Below, one piece after another: positions 1-10,330 of a DNA stretch of 64,000 nt; position 1 is the stretch's first letter, and each line of letters starts with the position of its first letter. Location: positions 868,001 to 932,000 of the forward strand of contig NZ_JACIFH010000001.1 of the NCBI RefSeq assembly GCF_014197265.1. The letters are read 5' to 3'. Origin of the DNA: Microbacterium invictum (GTDB lineage Bacteria; Actinomycetota; Actinomycetes; Actinomycetales; Microbacteriaceae). The translations under genes and the position numbers were made by a program. The notes beneath the pieces are model-generated. The model made no database searches and had not been told where the DNA came from. It saw only the letters and a list, made by a program, of their open reading frames with translations.

Positions 1-2490
<2,490 letters not shown>

Positions 2491-2530
2491 CGCCGACGTC
2501 ACGCCCCGTCGTGCCGTGCCGCCCGATCGC

Positions 2531-2536
2531 TAGACT
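2531..2536 (+). promoter_or_regulatory. -10-like hexamer TAGACT for leaderless proA
   Basis: TAGACT lies 6 bases before the proA ATG, so a transcript would begin at or next to the start codon. No Shine-Dalgarno sequence is present in the short gap. No clear -35 element is visible. Confidence 0.6.
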
Positions 2537-2542
2537 GGCGCA

Positions 2543-3802
2543 ATGACCGTGACCGCCACCACCGCCCGCGAGCGGATGCTCCTGGCGAAGGACGCCTCCC
2601 GCAGCATCGGGCTGCTCAGCGACGTAGAGAAGGCCGACGCGCTGCGGGCCATCGCCGACGCGATCGACGCCGCCGTGACCGAGATCGTGGCCGCCAACGC
2701 CGAGGACCTCGAGCGTGGTCGTGCCGACGGGCTTACCGAGGGCCTGCAGGACCGGCTGCGCCTGGACGCGTCGCGCGTTGGCTCCCTGGCATCCGCGGTC
2801 CGCGATGTCGCAGACCTCCCGGACCCCGTGGGCAGGGTGCTCGATGAGCGCACGCTGCCGGGCGGCGTGCACCTGCAGAAGGTCTCGGTGCCGTTCGGCG
2901 TCGTCGGCTCGATCTACGAGGCGCGCCCGAACGTCACGGTCGACATTGCAGCGCTGGCGCTGCGTTCGGGCAACGCGGTGGTCCTCCGGGGCGGCACCGC
3001 AGCGCAGTCGTCCAACGCAGAGCTCGTCCGGGTCATGCGCGGTGCGCTGGCCGGTCGAGGCATCGATCCCGAGGCGATCCAGACCGTCGACGACTTCGGC
3101 CGTGACGGCGCCCGTGAGCTCATGCAGGCTCGCGGCCTGGTCGACGTTCTCGTGCCGCGCGGCAGCGCCCAGCTCATCGAGACCGTCGTCACCGAGTCCA
3201 GCGTCCCCGTCATCGAGACCGGCGCGGGCATCGTGCACATCGTGATCGACAGCACCGCCCCGCTCGAGTGGGCGCGCGACATCGTCGTGAACGCCAAGGT
3301 GCAGCGGCCCAGCGTGTGCAACGCGGTCGAGACGGTCCTCGTCCTCAGAGACGCCGCCGACCGGCTCGTCCCACCCGTGGTGGAAGCCCTGCAGGACGCG
3401 GGGGTGACCGTGCACGGCGACCAGGCGACGCAGGCGCTCGCGCACGACGTCGTCCCGGCCACCGATGCGGACTGGGCGATCGAGCACATGAGCCTCGATG
3501 TGTCCGTGCGCGTCGTCGACGACCTCGACGCGGCGCTCGACCACATCCGCACCTACTCGACCCAGCACACCGAGTCGATCGTCACCGCCGACGAGGCTCG
3601 GGCCGAGCGCTTCCTCGCCGAGGTCGACTCGGCCGTGGTGATGGCCAACGCCTCCACGCGGTTCACCGACGGCGGCGAGTTCGGGTTCGGCGCCGAGGTG
3701 GGCATCTCGACCCAGAAGCTGCATGCCCGGGGTCCGATGGGCCTGCCCGAACTGACCAGTACCAAGTGGCTCGCCCGTGGTGCCGGGCAGATCCGTCGCT
3801 GA
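2543..3802 (+). CDS. proA: Glutamate-5-semialdehyde dehydrogenase (gamma-glutamyl phosphate reductase)
   Basis: This is the second proline-pathway enzyme. It reduces gamma-glutamyl phosphate with NADPH to glutamate semialdehyde, which cyclises to pyrroline-5-carboxylate. The 419-residue length and aldehyde-dehydrogenase superfamily sequence fit ProA. Visible marks are PFGVVGSIYEARPNVTVD, the ALRSGNAVVLRGG segment, and QRPSVCNAVETVL carrying the catalytic cysteine at about residue 259. It follows proB and has its own -10-like hexamer, so it may be expressed both with proB and alone. The proC gene for the last step is not in the window. Confidence 0.97.
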   Translation: MTVTATTARERMLLAKDASRSIGLLSDVEKADALRAIADAIDAAVTEIVAANAEDLERGRADGLTEGLQDRLRLDASRVGSLASAVRDVADLPDPVGRVLDERTLPGGVHLQKVSVPFGVVGSIYEARPNVTVDIAALALRSGNAVVLRGGTAAQSSNAELVRVMRGALAGRGIDPEAIQTVDDFGRDGARELMQARGLVDVLVPRGSAQLIETVVTESSVPVIETGAGIVHIVIDSTAPLEWARDIVVNAKVQRPSVCNAVETVLVLRDAADRLVPPVVEALQDAGVTVHGDQATQALAHDVVPATDADWAIEHMSLDVSVRVVDDLDAALDHIRTYSTQHTESIVTADEARAERFLAEVDSAVVMANASTRFTDGGEFGFGAEVGISTQKLHARGPMGLPELTSTKWLARGAGQIRR

Positions 3803-3847
3803 CCACCTAAACTGGGGTTTGCCACCCGAGCAACGAACGGAGCACGA

Positions 3848-4069
3848 ATGACCACCGCCACGATTGTCGCCCTCGCCGCCGCCGAGGAGCACCACGTCGG
3901 CCTCTTCGACAACGTCGGCTACGGCATCATCGCGCTCGTCGTGTTCCTGCTGCTCGGTTTCGTGACATTCTCCTACCGGAACGTCGCCAACCGTCACTCA
4001 GCGAAGGCCGAGGCCTACGCCCAGCGCCGAGGTGCCCACGTCGAGCAGGCAGGACACGGCCACCACTAG
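3848..4069 (+). CDS. Small single-span membrane protein with His-rich tail, unknown function
   Basis: I do not recognise this 73-residue protein. It has a short N-terminal segment, one hydrophobic span (about residues 25-45, GYGIIALVVFLLLGFVTF), and a polar C-terminal tail with Arg, Glu and His that ends in GHGHH. The start is supported by an ACGGAG Shine-Dalgarno sequence, and a -10-like TAAACT lies about 35 bases upstream. It sits between proA and nadD, 9 bases before the nadD start, so it is probably co-transcribed with nadD. The His-rich end could bind metal, but nothing else supports that. Confidence 0.75.
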   Translation: MTTATIVALAAAEEHHVGLFDNVGYGIIALVVFLLLGFVTFSYRNVANRHSAKAEAYAQRRGAHVEQAGHGHH

Positions 4070-4078
4070 GCCGCTCGG

Positions 4079-4675
4079 ATGCCAGACACGCGCCCTCCGC
4101 GGATCGGGGTGATGGGCGGAACCTTCGACCCCATTCACCACGGCCACCTGGTCGCCGCGAGCGAGGTCGCCCAGTCGTTCGACCTCGACGAGGTCGTGTT
4201 CGTGCCCACCGGGGTGCCGTACCAGAAGCGGGACGTCACCGAGAGCGAGCATCGCTACCTCATGACGGTGATCGCCACGGCATCCAACCCCCAGTTCACG
4301 GTCAGCCGCGTCGACATCGACCGCACGGGGGCGACGTACACGATCGACACACTGCGCGATCTGGCGAAGATATATCCCGGGGCCGAGCTCTTCTTCATCT
4401 CCGGTGCAGACGCCGTCGCGCAGATTCTCAGCTGGAGGGACCATGATGAGCTCTGGGATATGGCACACTTCGTCGCCGTCTCCCGCCCCGGCCACGTGCT
4501 CAGCACAGCCGGACTGCCCAAGGACAATGTGAGTCTGCTCGAGATCCCCGCATTGGCGATCTCGTCGACGGACTGCCGGGACCGAGTGCATCGGGGACAC
4601 CCCGTCTGGTATCTCGTCCCCGACGGCGTCGTCCAATACATTGCTAAGCATCATCTCTATCGGAGCGAGGCATGA
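4079..4675 (+). CDS. nadD: Nicotinate-nucleotide adenylyltransferase
   Basis: This enzyme adenylylates nicotinate mononucleotide to deamido-NAD in NAD biosynthesis. The 198 residues begin with the nucleotidyltransferase signature [15 protein letters not shown] (T/HIGH-type motif, about residues 8-22). The C-terminal [10 protein letters not shown] segment matches the conserved ISSTxIR site, although the Ile of that motif is read here as Asp-Cys. The ATG start is close to the preceding small gene, and the stop overlaps the next gene by ATGA. The nadD-(membrane protein)-rsfS order is common in Microbacteriaceae and matches the wider nadD-rsfS pairing in bacteria. Confidence 0.95.
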   Translation: MPDTRPPRIGVMGGTFDPIHHGHLVAASEVAQSFDLDEVVFVPTGVPYQKRDVTESEHRYLMTVIATASNPQFTVSRVDIDRTGATYTIDTLRDLAKIYPGAELFFISGADAVAQILSWRDHDELWDMAHFVAVSRPGHVLSTAGLPKDNVSLLEIPALAISSTDCRDRVHRGHPVWYLVPDGVVQYIAKHHLYRSEA

Positions 4676-5862
4676 GCACACCCGAACAGCCGGAGTCTCC
4701 GCAACTGACCCGTCGGAAGCTGCGCGAACTTCGCAACACCGCCTCGACGCCGATCATCACGCCCGACTTCGAGGCGCCGGAGGACGCGCCGGCGCCGTCC
4801 GCACCGCTGCCGCGCGCGGCTGAGCCCGCGGAGGTCGCCGAGGCACCCGTCGCAGACGCGGCGGTGGACCTGAACGCCCCGGCGATGACACGTCGGCAGG
4901 CGCGGCTGCAAGAGAAGCTGCGCACCGCGTCGGTTCCCGTCATCACTGTGGGGATGGATGCCGCCACCTCGGCGTCCACCGATGCTTCGGACGCGCCCGC
5001 AGGAGCCCCCGCCGAGAGCGAACCTCCCGCTGACGAGGCCGGTGCCGCCGCGGGGGAGCCGGAGCTCATCGCCGAGGAGCTCGAGACCGGCTCCGACGCC
5101 GAAGACGCTGCTGACGACGAGGCGACCGTCGTCGTCCTCACCGACCTCGAGGTCGAACTCGACACCGGCGTTCCCGCTGCGGTCGAGACCGCCGGCGAAG
5201 AGGGGCTCTCCGTCGCGTCGGGCGCTGAAGCCGACGTGGCCGAGCCCACGGATGCCGAGTCGCCTGTCGAGACCACCGACGACGAGTCCGCGGACGCGGT
5301 GTCTGCCGTCGACCCTCACGATGAGTCCGCGGACGATGCCGAGCAGGCGGCCCCGCGGGTCCTCGGCGCGGCATTCGGAGCCGAACTGCTTGCCGGCCAG
5401 CAGCCCGCCGCCCTCGACCTGCCGCCGTCATTCGACCAGCTGCTCGCACGCGGTACGAGCGCGACCGGGTCGCTGTCGGTTCCCAACGCGCTCATCCTGT
5501 CGCAGACGCCTGAGGCGGGCTCCCTCGTCTCGCCGGTCACCGCGACCGGAGAGGTGCTCATCACCGGTGCGTTCTCGCTGCCCGACAACTACGGGTCCAC
5601 CGGCCGTGCGCCCGGAACGTCGGACGGCAAGGAGATCGACGCGACGCTCGTCGACGGTGAGCTTCCGCCGGCCTCGTCGCCGACGCCGATCGCCGCCAGC
5701 GCCGCGATCAGCACGATCAAGAGCGCCGAAGACATCATCAAGCCACCGGCACCCGAGAAGGACAGTCGCCTCATGATGGCACTGGCGATCACCGCCGGCG
5801 TGCTCGCGCTGGCCCTCGCCGGGGTCCTGATCGTCGCACTCGCGACCGGAGTTTTCAGATGA
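4672..5862 (+). CDS. Acidic Ala-rich protein with C-terminal membrane anchor, unknown function
   Basis: I do not recognise this 396-residue protein. Most of it is low-complexity and rich in Ala, Glu, Asp, Thr and Pro, so it is probably disordered and strongly acidic. One hydrophobic span sits near the C-terminus (about 367-390, [20 protein letters not shown]), with only a few residues after it, so the bulk is probably cytoplasmic. Two basic islands share a pattern: [19 protein letters not shown] (about residues 12-30) and [20 protein letters not shown] (about 66-85). Start and stop overlap nadD and rsfS by ATGA, so the three are tightly coupled. Confidence 0.8.
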   Translation: MSTPEQPESPQLTRRKLRELRNTASTPIITPDFEAPEDAPAPSAPLPRAAEPAEVAEAPVADAAVDLNAPAMTRRQARLQEKLRTASVPVITVGMDAATSASTDASDAPAGAPAESEPPADEAGAAAGEPELIAEELETGSDAEDAADDEATVVVLTDLEVELDTGVPAAVETAGEEGLSVASGAEADVAEPTDAESPVETTDDESADAVSAVDPHDESADDAEQAAPRVLGAAFGAELLAGQQPAALDLPPSFDQLLARGTSATGSLSVPNALILSQTPEAGSLVSPVTATGEVLITGAFSLPDNYGSTGRAPGTSDGKEIDATLVDGELPPASSPTPIAASAAISTIKSAEDIIKPPAPEKDSRLMMALAITAGVLALALAGVLIVALATGVFR

Positions 5863-6236
5863 CGGCTGCGCCGCGCACCCACGAACTGGTCCAACTGGCC
5901 GCCGAGGCCGCCGATTCGAAGGGTGGGGAAGACCTCGTAGCCTTCGACGTGTCCGAACCGCTGCCGTTGGTGGACGCCTTCCTGCTCGTGACAGGTCGGG
6001 GTGAGCGGAACGTCGCCGCCATCGCCGACGCGGTCGAGGAGAAGATGCTCGAGGCCGGATACAAGCTCCTGCGCCGCGAGGGTCGCTCCGAGGCCCGCTG
6101 GGTACTGCTCGATTTCGGCGACCTCGTCGTCCACGCCTTCCACGAAGAGGAGCGCGCCTACTACGGTCTGGAGCGGCTGTGGAACGACTGCCCGGTCATT
6201 CCCATCACGCTGCCGGCGCCGGCTTCCTCCGAATAG
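5859..6236 (+). CDS. rsfS: Ribosomal silencing factor RsfS
   Basis: RsfS (Iojap/DUF143 family) binds ribosomal protein L14 and blocks joining of the subunits when nutrients are short. The 125-residue length is typical. Visible family features are the early ALLAAEAADSKGGEDLVAFDV-like stretch, the LVTGRGERNVAAIADAVEE helix region, EGRSEARWVLLDFGDLVVHAF and the closing EERAYYGLERLWNDCP. The start overlaps the preceding gene's stop, and the order after nadD is the standard one. Transcription probably ends near the tRNA-Ala promoter region that follows. Confidence 0.95.
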   Translation: MTAAPRTHELVQLAAEAADSKGGEDLVAFDVSEPLPLVDAFLLVTGRGERNVAAIADAVEEKMLEAGYKLLRREGRSEARWVLLDFGDLVVHAFHEEERAYYGLERLWNDCPVIPITLPAPASSE

Positions 6237-6270
6237 CCGGACGTGGTTCGGAGCACCGTCTGGGATGTAG

Positions 6271-6276
6271 TAATCT
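6271..6276 (+). promoter_or_regulatory. Putative -10 hexamer of tRNA-Ala
   Basis: TAATCT lies 27 bases before the mature tRNA 5' end, a reasonable position for a tRNA promoter with a short 5' leader. Confidence 0.45.
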
Positions 6277-6303
6277 GGAACGGTTGCCGCGAGCGGCGAT
6301 CAA

Positions 6304-6376
6304 GGGCCTGTGGCGCAGCTGGTAGCGCACCTGCATGGCATGCAGGGGGTCAGGGGTTCGAGTCCCCTCAGGTCCA
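6304..6376 (+). tRNA. tRNA-Ala(GGC)
   Basis: The 73-base sequence folds as a full cloverleaf: a 7-bp acceptor (GGGCCTG with CAGGTCC, one G-U), a 4-bp D stem, a 5-bp anticodon stem CCTGC/GCAGG with loop ATGGCAT giving anticodon GGC, and a T arm with GGTTCGAGTCC. The discriminator is A, and the CCA end is not encoded. It decodes GCC and GCU alanine codons. Confidence 0.95.
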
Positions 6377-6410
6377 CGAAATCCCCGGTTCTGCCGGGGA
6401 TTTCGCGTTT
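6377..6410 (+). terminator. Terminator after tRNA-Ala
   Basis: A perfect 12-bp stem (6377-6388 with 6394-6405) and a 5-base loop lie directly after the tRNA, followed by a short T run. The stem may also end the convergent minus-strand gene. Confidence 0.85.
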
Positions 6411-6415
6411 CCGGA

Positions 6416-7126
6416 TCACTCCGCAGGTTCGATGAGTTCCGGCGAGTTGTTGCGGACGTTGCCGACCGCCGTGCCGACGACGTACGCGTCCAGCGTGTCG
6501 GCCAGCGCCGGTGCGGCATCGATCGCGGCATCCAGCACATCGCCGACGTTGTCCGTCGTCGGGTCGAGCCAGGCGTCGGCGTAGTCCGAGTCGACGAACA
6601 GCGGCATCCGGTCATGGATCGAGCCGAGCGACCCCACCGCGTCACGGGTCAGGATCGTGAAGCTCAGCAGCCAGCGCGCCGGGTCGTCGTCGGCCTTGGC
6701 CGGGTCCTTCCACCACTCGTAGAGTCCGGCGAACAGCAGCGGCGAGCCGTCGGCGGGGTGGATGTAGTGCGGAGTCTTGACGCCCTCGTGAGTCTTCCAC
6801 TCGTAGTACCCGGATGCCGGGATGACGGCGCGTCGCTTGATGAGCGCCTGCCGGAACATCGGCTTGTCCTCGACCTCCTCGGCACGCGCGTTGATGGCCC
6901 GCGCGCCAGTCGATGGGTCCTTCGCCCACGAAGGCACCAGACCCCACCGCGCGGACTCCAGTCGACGGGTCGGCGGCTCGGTCTTGATCGAGTCCAGGAC
7001 GATCGCGGCACGATCGGTTGGCGCGACATTGAACGACGGCCCGGGGAGGTCATCGCCCTCGACATCGACGCGCAGCACGCCGACCAGCTCGGAACCGACA
7101 TTTGCCACGACGAAGCGTCCGCACAT
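6416..7126 (-). CDS. SRAP/YedK (HMCES-like) abasic-site processing protein
   Basis: Proteins of this family crosslink to abasic sites in single-stranded DNA through the N-terminal cysteine exposed after removal of Met1. I chose the start that gives MCGRF, because Cys2 is the reactive residue and because a TACGCT hexamer sits 7 bases upstream. A longer reading frame would bury that cysteine. The 236 residues also show NARAEEV (active-site Asn), GYYEWK (Glu) and SIHDRMPLF (His), the other conserved residues. The gene is monocistronic and converges on the tRNA-Ala terminator. No SOS box was recognised in the short upstream gap. Confidence 0.93.
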   Translation of the reverse strand: MCGRFVVANVGSELVGVLRVDVEGDDLPGPSFNVAPTDRAAIVLDSIKTEPPTRRLESARWGLVPSWAKDPSTGARAINARAEEVEDKPMFRQALIKRRAVIPASGYYEWKTHEGVKTPHYIHPADGSPLLFAGLYEWWKDPAKADDDPARWLLSFTILTRDAVGSLGSIHDRMPLFVDSDYADAWLDPTTDNVGDVLDAAIDAAPALADTLDAYVVGTAVGNVRNNSPELIEPAE

Positions 7127-7133
7127 GCCTGCC

Positions 7134-7139
7134 AGCGTA
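7134..7139 (-). promoter_or_regulatory. -10-like TACGCT for leaderless SRAP gene
   Basis: On the minus strand TACGCT lies 7 bases before the ATG that yields the MCGRF N-terminus, which supports that start. Confidence 0.5.
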
Positions 7140-7169
7140 CGCGGGGCCACCGACACCCCGTGCCGGCGT

Positions 7170-8204
7170 TCAGCTGGGAGGGAGCACCCCGACTTCGCCG
7201 AGCCGGTCGCGCAGCGCAGCGCCGTCGTCGCCGGTCACCCAGGGGACGGTGGCCGCAGAGTGATCGTCGACGGCGGTCCGGCCACCGGCGAGCACTGCTT
7301 CGGCAGGGGACAGCCGGCGGATCGCCACGGCCGTCACGTGCTCGGGGAAATCGACGGTGAACGAGGTGTACAGGTCGTCGTCGTGCTGCCCGTCGTCGCC
7401 GATCAGCAGCCACTTCACCTGCGGGAACTCGTGCGCCAGGCGCCGCAGGTTCTCGTGCTTGTGCGCTCTGCCGCTGCGGAACCACCGATCATGCGTCGGC
7501 CCCCAATCGGTGAGCAGCATCGCGCCCAACGGGAACAGGTGACGGCCGAGGAAGCGCTCCAGGGTGGGGGCGATGTTCCAGGCGCCGGTCGACAGATAGA
7601 CCACCGGTGCGCCTGGGTTGTCGCGCACGAGTCCCTCCAGCAGCACAGCCATCCCCGGTACGGGCTGGCGGGCATGCTCATTGACCACGAAGGAGTTCCA
7701 CGCCGCGACCAGGGGGCGAGGAAGCGCGGTCACCATCACGGTGTCGTCGACGTCGCACACCACGCCGAATCGGGTGTCGGACGCCACGATGAACACGCGC
7801 GTCTCGATGGGATCAGAGCCCTCTACGGTCATCGTGAGCGTCTGCCAGCCAGGCGCGAGCTTGGCCGGCAGCACGGTGTCGATCACGCCGCCGCGATCGG
7901 AGACGACCTCGTGCGTGATGCCGTCGACGGTGACCGAGACCTGTGCGAAGCCGACCGGGACGGCGGCGAAGCTGCGCCAGCCGCGCACGCCGATCTCCTT
8001 GCCGCTGCGTCGTGTGCGCACCGGCGGGACGATCAGCACGCGTCCGAGCACCCGGACCCAGTCCTCGCCGCCGTAGCCGGGGAAGGCCGCGACGGTCGGC
8101 TGATGGCCGCGGCGGCGCGCGCGACGCTCACGCCAGGCATGCAGCCGGTACTCGAGGCGCGCGAGCCAGAGCACCTTCGTGTCCGGTTCGGGGGAGGAGG
8201 ACAT
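7170..8204 (-). CDS. App1-family (DUF2183) phosphatase
   Basis: The 344 residues match the App1/DUF2183 family, named from yeast phosphatidate phosphatase App1. The haloacid-dehalogenase-like signature DVDDTVMVT is visible near residues 150-158, followed by YLSTGAWN and, further on, FPQVKWLLIGDDGQHD, the conserved acidic motif. In bacteria the substrate is usually unknown, so lipid phosphate dephosphorylation is an inference. The N-terminal half (about 20-140) carries RVLIVPP and an Ig-like beta-rich region typical of the bacterial members. It lies 5 bases downstream of the DedA gene and is probably co-transcribed with it. The pairing of two lipid or membrane-linked genes is suggestive only. 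Confidence 0.85.
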   Translation of the reverse strand: MSSSPEPDTKVLWLARLEYRLHAWRERRARRRGHQPTVAAFPGYGGEDWVRVLGRVLIVPPVRTRRSGKEIGVRGWRSFAAVPVGFAQVSVTVDGITHEVVSDRGGVIDTVLPAKLAPGWQTLTMTVEGSDPIETRVFIVASDTRFGVVCDVDDTVMVTALPRPLVAAWNSFVVNEHARQPVPGMAVLLEGLVRDNPGAPVVYLSTGAWNIAPTLERFLGRHLFPLGAMLLTDWGPTHDRWFRSGRAHKHENLRRLAHEFPQVKWLLIGDDGQHDDDLYTSFTVDFPEHVTAVAIRRLSPAEAVLAGGRTAVDDHSAATVPWVTGDDGAALRDRLGEVGVLPPS

Positions 8205-8209
8205 CGCTA

Positions 8210-8902
8210 TCAGTGTTGCATGCCGCCCTGGGAATGATCTGGCTCTGTCTGCTCGACATCCGCCGGAATCCGCAGGTGACGGGCCTCACGGGCGACGATC
8301 ACGCGCTTGGCGACCCACACCAGCAGGAGGAAGACGACGATGACGCCGACGAAGAGATACCCGGCGAAATGCAGGCGGTCGGCGAGCTCTCGATACGAGC
8401 CGGCCGCGGCCGCCGCGACGCCCACGTAGGCGAACGCCCACAGTGTGCACGCCGGAGCGGTCCACAGCAGGAATCGCCGGTAGGCGAACCCGCTCATCCC
8501 GACCGTTAGAGGCACGAGCGAGTGCAACACCGGCAGGAACCGCGACAGGAAGATCGCGGGCCCGCCGCGGCGGCGCAGATACAGCTCCGCACGCGTCCAG
8601 TTATGGTCGCCGACCTTGCGTCCCAGCCACGAGAACCGGATCCGGGGCCCGAGCCACCGCCCCAGGAAGAACCCGATACTCTCGCCGATCAGCGCGCCCA
8701 CGATCACGACCAGCACGAGGAGCAGTCCCTCCAGCGGCGAGGCGACGGCGGTGCCGGCGACGATCACGACGGTGTCGCCCGGCACGATGAGGCCGATCAG
8801 CACGCTCGTCTCGAGCATGATCGCGAGTCCCGCCAGCAGCGTCCGCACGACCGGGTCGACGGCCTGCACGGCGTCAAGCAGCGACGTGAGGAACTCGTTC
8901 AC
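8210..8902 (-). CDS. DedA-family membrane protein
   Basis: DedA (SNARE-associated/VTT domain) proteins are polytopic membrane proteins. Some family members act as lipid-carrier flippases (undecaprenyl phosphate or phosphatidylethanolamine). The 230 residues show the conserved pattern ETSVLIGLIVPGDTVVIVAG near the N-terminus, a GESIGFFLGRWLG segment, and the FLSRFLPVLHSLVPLTVGMSGF block with its conserved Arg and Gly. About four to five hydrophobic spans are visible. The GTG start is 6 bases after a minus-strand TAGCCT hexamer, pointing to a leaderless transcript. It is divergent from pabB, with only about 40 bases between the starts. Confidence 0.9.
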   Translation of the reverse strand: MNEFLTSLLDAVQAVDPVVRTLLAGLAIMLETSVLIGLIVPGDTVVIVAGTAVASPLEGLLLVLVVIVGALIGESIGFFLGRWLGPRIRFSWLGRKVGDHNWTRAELYLRRRGGPAIFLSRFLPVLHSLVPLTVGMSGFAYRRFLLWTAPACTLWAFAYVGVAAAAAGSYRELADRLHFAGYLFVGVIVVFLLLVWVAKRVIVAREARHLRIPADVEQTEPDHSQGGMQH

Positions 8903-8908
8903 GCATCA

Positions 8909-8914
8909 AGGCTA
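8909..8914 (-). promoter_or_regulatory. -10-like TAGCCT for leaderless dedA-type gene
   Basis: This minus-strand TAGCCT, 6 bases before the GTG start, faces the pabB promoter, so two back-to-back start sites fit within about 40 bases. Confidence 0.5.
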
Positions 8915-8932
8915 TGGCCTGCCGGTTCACCC

Positions 8933-8938
8933 TAACCT
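8933..8938 (+). promoter_or_regulatory. -10-like TAACCT for pabB
   Basis: TAACCT abuts the upstream candidate GTG at 8939 and lies 6 bases before the GTG at 8945. The second spacing matches the other leaderless starts in the window and was used to choose the start. Confidence 0.45.
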
Positions 8939-8944
8939 GTGAGG

Positions 8945-10261
8945 GTGCCTCCCTTTCTCGCCGCGCGCGCCCTCGACGCCTGGGCCGACCCGGAATCCGT
9001 CTACCTGGGCGGGCCGGCGGCCGCGCCGCACAGCTTCTGGCTCGACGCCGGACCGGACGCAACCGACGGCTGGAGCTGGGTGGGCGAAGGCACCCCCGGG
9101 CCCGGACCGCTGCACGTGCAGTTCCCGCGGGGGCAGCAGGCGATGGATGCCGCTGACGCGCCGCCCGGGCCGTTCCACGGCGGCTGGGTGGGCTGGCTCG
9201 GATACGACACCGCCGCCGGCCGGGCCGGCGCGCCCGCCACCGCCGAGCCCACCGGCGCTGATCTGTGGCTGGCGGTGGACCGGTTCGTCGCATTCGACCA
9301 CGCCGCACGCCGGGTCTGGGCGATCGCACCGGCCGAGGACCTGGACCACCACACCGCACGTGTGACCCGGTGGGCGTCGGCACCCGCCGCCGCCGCACCG
9401 GTCGGTCACGCCGGCCTCCGCACGGTCACCGCTCGCCACTCCGCCGCCGAGTACGCGGCCCTCATCGAGCGGTGCCGCGACGCGATCCGGGCCGGTGATG
9501 CCTACCAGCTGTGCTTGACCACGCGGTTCGAGGTGACGGCATCCGGCCCCCTCGACCCGGTCGCCGCCTTCCTGACGCTGCGGCGGCACACGCCCAGCCA
9601 TCACGGAGGGCTCGTGCGCAGCGGGCCGGTCGCGCTCGCCTCCGCGAGCCCCGAGCGTTTCCTCCAGATCGCCGACGGCATCGTGCGCACCCATCCCATC
9701 AAGGGGACGCGGCCACGCGGCGACGATCCGGCCTCCGACGCGGCCCTCGCCGGTGAGCTGCTGGCCAGCCCCAAGGAGCGCGCCGAGAACGTCATGATCG
9801 TCGACCTGATGCGCAACGATCTGCAGCGGGTCTGCACCCCCGGGACGGTGGCGACCGAGGCGCTGCTGCAGGTCGAGTCGTATCCCGCCGTGCACCAGCT
9901 CGTCAGCTCGGTCGGCGGCCGCCTCAGCCCCGGCATCCACTTCGCCGACATCGTCGCGGCGGCGTTCCCCGCCGGCAGCATGACCGGCGCGCCGAAGCTC
10001 TCGGCCATGACGATCCTGCACGGACTCGAGCGGGGTCCGCGCGGGGTGTTCGCCGGGACGTTCGGATGGGTGGGCGCCGACGGTGCGGCCGACCTCGCGA
10101 TGGTCATCCGCTCGATCGTGACCCATCCCGGCGGCGCGTACGTCGGCGCCGGGGGAGGGATCACATGGGGGTCGGATGCCGCTGCCGAAGTGGCCGAGGT
10201 CGCACTCAAGGCCCGTGCACCACTGGCGGCGCTGGGCGCGGGACTGCCGCCGGGCTGGTGA
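8945..10261 (+). CDS. pabB: Chorismate-binding enzyme, aminodeoxychorismate synthase component I (PabB-like)
   Basis: The protein belongs to the anthranilate synthase component I/PabB family, which amidates chorismate. The chorismate-binding half is clear: AGDAYQLCLTTRFEV, HPIKGTRPRGDDPASDAALAGEL, RAENVMIVDLMRNDL, SFPAGSMTGAPKLSAM and YVGAGGGITWGSDAAAE. The PIKGTR motif with its Lys is typical of PabB (folate branch), whereas TrpE usually has PLAGT. No glutaminase partner (pabA) or lyase (pabC) is adjacent, so the assignment to folate synthesis rests on motifs alone. The start was set at GTG 8945 from the -10 spacing, and GTG 8939 would add two residues. It is divergent from the DedA gene. 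Confidence 0.85.
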   Translation: MPPFLAARALDAWADPESVYLGGPAAAPHSFWLDAGPDATDGWSWVGEGTPGPGPLHVQFPRGQQAMDAADAPPGPFHGGWVGWLGYDTAAGRAGAPATAEPTGADLWLAVDRFVAFDHAARRVWAIAPAEDLDHHTARVTRWASAPAAAAPVGHAGLRTVTARHSAAEYAALIERCRDAIRAGDAYQLCLTTRFEVTASGPLDPVAAFLTLRRHTPSHHGGLVRSGPVALASASPERFLQIADGIVRTHPIKGTRPRGDDPASDAALAGELLASPKERAENVMIVDLMRNDLQRVCTPGTVATEALLQVESYPAVHQLVSSVGGRLSPGIHFADIVAAAFPAGSMTGAPKLSAMTILHGLERGPRGVFAGTFGWVGADGAADLAMVIRSIVTHPGGAYVGAGGGITWGSDAAAEVAEVALKARAPLAALGAGLPPGW

Positions 10262-10275
10262 CACGCCGGGTCCGG

Positions 10276-10302
10276 TAATCTGGAGAGACGTGCTTTCGCA
10301 CG
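10276..10302 (+). promoter_or_regulatory. leuS promoter -10 and 5' UTR hairpin
   Basis: TAATCT at 10276-10281 is a plausible -10 about 50 bases before the leuS start. It is followed by a small hairpin (CGTGC at 10289-10293 with GCACG at 10298-10302, TTTC loop). The UTR is long compared with the leaderless genes around it. Confidence 0.4.
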
Positions 10303-10330
10303 CCACCCCAAGACGCATGATTGGTTCTCC

